Of a stretch of DNA of 64,000 nt, positions 61,601-64,000 are shown one piece after another. Where the stretch lies: assembly GCF_000620705.1 (NCBI RefSeq), contig NZ_JIAR01000025.1:69501-133500 (forward strand). The letters run 5' to 3'. The notes beneath the pieces are model-generated. The model was given only the letters and a program-made list of their open reading frames with translations, searched no databases and was not told where the DNA came from. A program made the position numbers and the translations under genes. How positions within the stretch are numbered: the stretch's first letter is position 1; each line of letters starts with the position of its first letter. The DNA comes from Nocardioides sp. URHA0020 (lineage in GTDB: Bacteria; Actinomycetota; Actinomycetes; Propionibacteriales; Nocardioidaceae).

Positions 61601-63304
61601 TCAGCGGTGGTGCTTGGTCTTCACCTTGACGACCTTGACGGTCGCCTTCGCGACCTTGCCCGACTGGGCTCCGGTGACGCGCACCGTGTAGGTGCCCGCC
61701 TTCTTCGGGGTGATGGAGAGCTTCAGCAGCCCACCCGAGAGGTCCCGGGTGAGGGTCTGCTTGACGGGTCCGCTCACCGTGACCGTCGCGCGGCGGTCAC
61801 CGTAGAACCGGCTGGCCGTGAGCGTGACCTTCCGGCCCGCCTTGACCTTCGCCGGCGAGGCCGAGACCTTCGCCTTGTCGCTGGCGTGCTTCGGGTCGTC
61901 GGCCAGCCCGAGCGCGTTGCGGATCGTGTAGAAGAGGTCGGTCTGGTCGGTGAGCCCCACGATGTTGGCGGCTCCGGGGCCGTAGCCGGCGACCCGCAGC
62001 TGGGTGCCGGTGTGCTGCTGCGAGGACCCGGTCGACGTGCCGTAGTTGACCGTCATCGGCGCCTGGTCGGCGGTGGTCAGCGTCACGGTCTTGCCGGGAG
62101 AGTCGCTGTTCACCTCGATGATCTGGCTGGTGTGCGCGTGGTCGGCGGTCACGAAGACGCTCGTGTTGCCGACCTTCTTCGCGTACGCCAGCGCCACCTG
62201 CACCGCCTCGTCGAGGTCGACCGTCTCGCCGATCTGGCCGCAGGCGTCCGCGGCGTGGTCCTGCTTGTCGATGCTGGCGCCCTCGACCTGGAGGAAGAAC
62301 CCGTTGGGGTTCTGGAGCAGCTTGATGGCCTTGTCGGTCATCTCGGAGAGCTTCGGCTGCGTCGACGGGCGGGCCGGGTTGTCGGTGCACGCGACGCCCG
62401 GGAGCTTGGAGCCGCCCGCGGTCGCGGCCGGGCCGACCCAGCGCACCGGCATGTTGCCCGGCGCGAAGAGGCCGAGCAGCGGCTTGCCCTGGTCGGCCGA
62501 GGTGACCGCGGCGAGACCGGCGGCGTCGGTCACGGTCGTGTAGCCGCGGGCGGTGGCCTGCTGCTGCAGCGTCTGACCGGCCCAGGTGCCGGCGGTCGCG
62601 GTCTCGGCGAAGGTCGTCGCGCCGCCGCCGAGGGTCACGTCGGGGCGGGCGTCGAGCAGCTGCTCGGTGATGGAGCCGAGCCCGCCCTTCTCCTTGGCCG
62701 CCTCCGGGCAGGTCGCCGTCGTCTTGGTCGGGCCGTAGCAGGAGCGCGCCGAGATGTGCGAGACCTGGACGGCCGGGGTGGCGTCCTGGAGCTCGGAGGT
62801 GGTGACGTCACCGGTCTTGAGGCCGTTGGCCTTCGCGAGCTCCAGCAGCGTCTGCTGCGGCTGGCCGGCCAGGTTGACCGAGATCGCGTTGTCGTAGGTC
62901 TTGGTGCCGGTCGACCAGGCCGACCCGGTGGCGGCCGAGTCGGGCACGTAGTCGGGCTTGCCGGAGGTCTTGTCCAGCGAGTACGTCGTGTACTGGCCCG
63001 TCAGCGGCAGTGCGTCGATCCCGGCGAACCGACCGGCCGCGCCCTTGGCGTAGTTGCGGGCGACCGTGATCTCCGAGTCGCCCATGCCGTCGCCGATCAG
63101 GAGGATGACGTTGCGGGCGTGTCCACCCACGACGGCCTTGCGCACGCCGTCGGTGCGGTCACCGGCGTTGCGGGTGGCGCCGCCGTGGTCGGACAGGGCG
63201 GTGGGGCTCGAGGTGCCGGCGAAGGCGAGGGTGCCGGTCACCGAGACCGCGAGGGTGGCCAGGCCGGCGACGGCGAGCCAGGGCCGAGAGGTGCGTGCAT
63301 GCAT
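61601..63304 (-). CDS. Secreted alkaline phosphatase with C-terminal Ig-like domain
   Basis: The 567-residue protein has a signal peptide (residues 1-29, [20 protein letters not shown]). The alkaline phosphatase core has metal ligand Asp72 ([10 protein letters not shown]), nucleophile Ser123 in [30 protein letters not shown] and QHTGTQL. After about residue 475 an Ig-like domain ([20 protein letters not shown]) and a Lys-rich end may bind the cell surface. It hydrolyses phosphomonoesters outside the cell. GGAAGGACC precedes the ATG at 63304. A longer open frame to 63391 lacks a signal-like start. Confidence 0.93.
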   Translation of the reverse strand: MHARTSRPWLAVAGLATLAVSVTGTLAFAGTSSPTALSDHGGATRNAGDRTDGVRKAVVGGHARNVILLIGDGMGDSEITVARNYAKGAAGRFAGIDALPLTGQYTTYSLDKTSGKPDYVPDSAATGSAWSTGTKTYDNAISVNLAGQPQQTLLELAKANGLKTGDVTTSELQDATPAVQVSHISARSCYGPTKTTATCPEAAKEKGGLGSITEQLLDARPDVTLGGGATTFAETATAGTWAGQTLQQQATARGYTTVTDAAGLAAVTSADQGKPLLGLFAPGNMPVRWVGPAATAGGSKLPGVACTDNPARPSTQPKLSEMTDKAIKLLQNPNGFFLQVEGASIDKQDHAADACGQIGETVDLDEAVQVALAYAKKVGNTSVFVTADHAHTSQIIEVNSDSPGKTVTLTTADQAPMTVNYGTSTGSSQQHTGTQLRVAGYGPGAANIVGLTDQTDLFYTIRNALGLADDPKHASDKAKVSASPAKVKAGRKVTLTASRFYGDRRATVTVSGPVKQTLTRDLSGGLLKLSITPKKAGTYTVRVTGAQSGKVAKATVKVVKVKTKHHR

Positions 63305-63351
63305 GCCGCAGTGGTCCTTCCGAGTCGGGATGTCGACCCGAGCCGACCAGT

Positions 63352-63362
63352 CCCGGATGAAC
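63352..63362 (-). promoter_or_regulatory. Possible single Pho-box unit upstream of alkaline phosphatase
   Basis: On the minus strand GTTCATCCGGG fits one 11-bp direct-repeat unit of the Streptomyces PhoP consensus (G[G/T]TCAYYYR[G/C]G). The neighbouring unit is poor, so this is only suggestive. Confidence 0.35.
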
Positions 63363-63397
63363 GGCTCCCGTCGCCGCGGTGACGGGCGCACGGCGCC

Positions 63398-64000
63398 TCA
63401 GCGTCGTCCCCGCGCGCCGGGCGTCTCCCCCGTCCAGCGGCGGTGCGCGGCGATGAAGCTGGAGGCCTCGGCGTACCCCAGGCGCAGCCCCACCTCCTCG
63501 ACCGAGAGGCGACCGGTGCCCAGCAGCTCCTCGGCCATCGACGCGCGCACCTCGTCGAGCAGGTGCTGATAGCTGGTGCCGTCCGCCGCCAGCCGTCGCC
63601 GCACGGTCCGCTCGCTCATCCCGAGGGAGGCGGCGACCGCGGCCGTCGGCGCGCCGACCGGCAGCCGTTGCGTGACGAGCACCCGCACCTGCCCGGCGAA
63701 CCCGGAGCGCTCGCGTCGCGCCCCGACCACGTCGCGGCACGCGGCCTCGCAGGCAGCCAGGCTGGCCGGCTCGGAGTGCGCCAGCGGCCGGTCCAGCTCG
63801 GCGAGGTCGAAGGACAGCACGCGCGCGGCCTCGTCACCCGCGGACCGGATGGGCAACCGGGCCAGCTCGGCGAGGACCGCCCGGATGGCCGCCGCGTCGC
63901 GCTCGACCAGGAAGCGGCGTACGTCGGCGGGCAGCCCCGCCCCGTCGACGACGATCCGCACCCGCTGCCCGTCCAGCTCGACCCGCGGGATCGCGAAGGT
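63398..64000 (-). CDS. AraC-family transcriptional regulator (partial, C-terminal part)
   Basis: The gene runs off the right edge; about 200 C-terminal residues are visible, starting TFAIPRVELDGQRVRIVVDG within the frame. The C-terminal AraC HTH is complete, with two helix-turn-helix units (AAVAASLGMSERTVRRRLAADGTSYQHLLDEVRA and LSVEEVGLRLGYAEASSFIAAHRRWTGETPGARG). The visible N-terminal part resembles the OruR/AraC-binding-type domain, as in many actinobacterial AraC proteins. It ends about 93 bp upstream of the alkaline phosphatase start, on the same strand. Its target is unknown. Confidence 0.88.
   Translation of the reverse strand, partial: TFAIPRVELDGQRVRIVVDGAGLPADVRRFLVERDAAAIRAVLAELARLPIRSAGDEAARVLSFDLAELDRPLAHSEPASLAACEAACRDVVGARRERSGFAGQVRVLVTQRLPVGAPTAAVAASLGMSERTVRRRLAADGTSYQHLLDEVRASMAEELLGTGRLSVEEVGLRLGYAEASSFIAAHRRWTGETPGARGRR

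Overview
The window is chromosomal DNA of a very GC-rich actinobacterium. Codon usage, frequent GTG starts, many overlapping stop/start pairs, and TANNNT promoters placed 6-7 nt before the start codon (leaderless style) all fit. The mix of families (ImuA'/ImuB/DnaE2, DUF3097, an AbiEi-like DUF559 protein, TM2, two-domain trans-acting-enoyl-reductase-like protein) points to a Nocardioides-like member of the Propionibacteriales. That placement is inference; there is no rRNA in the window.

Two conserved housekeeping blocks frame the window. The left block (1-15.2 kb) holds, on the minus strand, hemW, hrcA-dnaJ-rsmE, a HIT protein with a copper monooxygenase-like lipoprotein, and phoH-ybeY-corC-cytidine deaminase-like. 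Plus-strand genes between them encode a GerMN lipoprotein, a winged-helix protein, an iron-box-controlled DUF2470 protein, an MBL hydrolase and a DUF3097 protein. The right block (44.3-56.2 kb) holds lepA, rpsT, holA, comEC, comEA, degV and leuS. In many actinobacteria lepA and hemW lie close together. Here about 29 kb of accessory DNA separates them.

The accessory region starts with a lone AbiEi/DUF559 gene bracketed by two inverted copies of a palindromic element (15.2-16.3 kb). Next come the SOS mutagenesis operon imuA-imuB-dnaE2 behind a perfect LexA box, a FadD acyl-CoA ligase and a MOSC protein. An exopolysaccharide locus follows: a phosphoglycosyltransferase-glycosyltransferase fusion (24.8 kb, plus strand), a sugar acetyltransferase, and an eight-gene minus-strand operon (40.9-31.0 kb). 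That operon encodes a coiled-coil protein, a lipoprotein, a methyltransferase-like/kinase/flippase fusion, a polysaccharide deacetylase, an O-antigen-ligase-like polymerase, two glycosyltransferases and a Wzz/Wzc-like protein with lost ATPase motifs. A MerR-alcohol dehydrogenase-OYE cassette sits inside the locus. A FemAB-like acetyltransferase, a JmjC-like cupin and APH-like proteins follow.

The right end (56.2-64 kb) carries a TetR regulator divergent from an SDR/reductase/acyl-CoA synthetase operon with clear inverted-repeat operators, another SDR, a secreted alkaline phosphatase and a partial AraC regulator. RNA-level and repeat features of note are a leuS leader peptide with three consecutive Leu codons and an intrinsic terminator, a CIRCE operator, a DtxR/IdeR box, a six-unit 52-bp repeat array at 7.1-7.5 kb, and a 36-bp perfect palindrome at 22.06 kb. 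No tRNA, rRNA, transposase or CRISPR array was seen.
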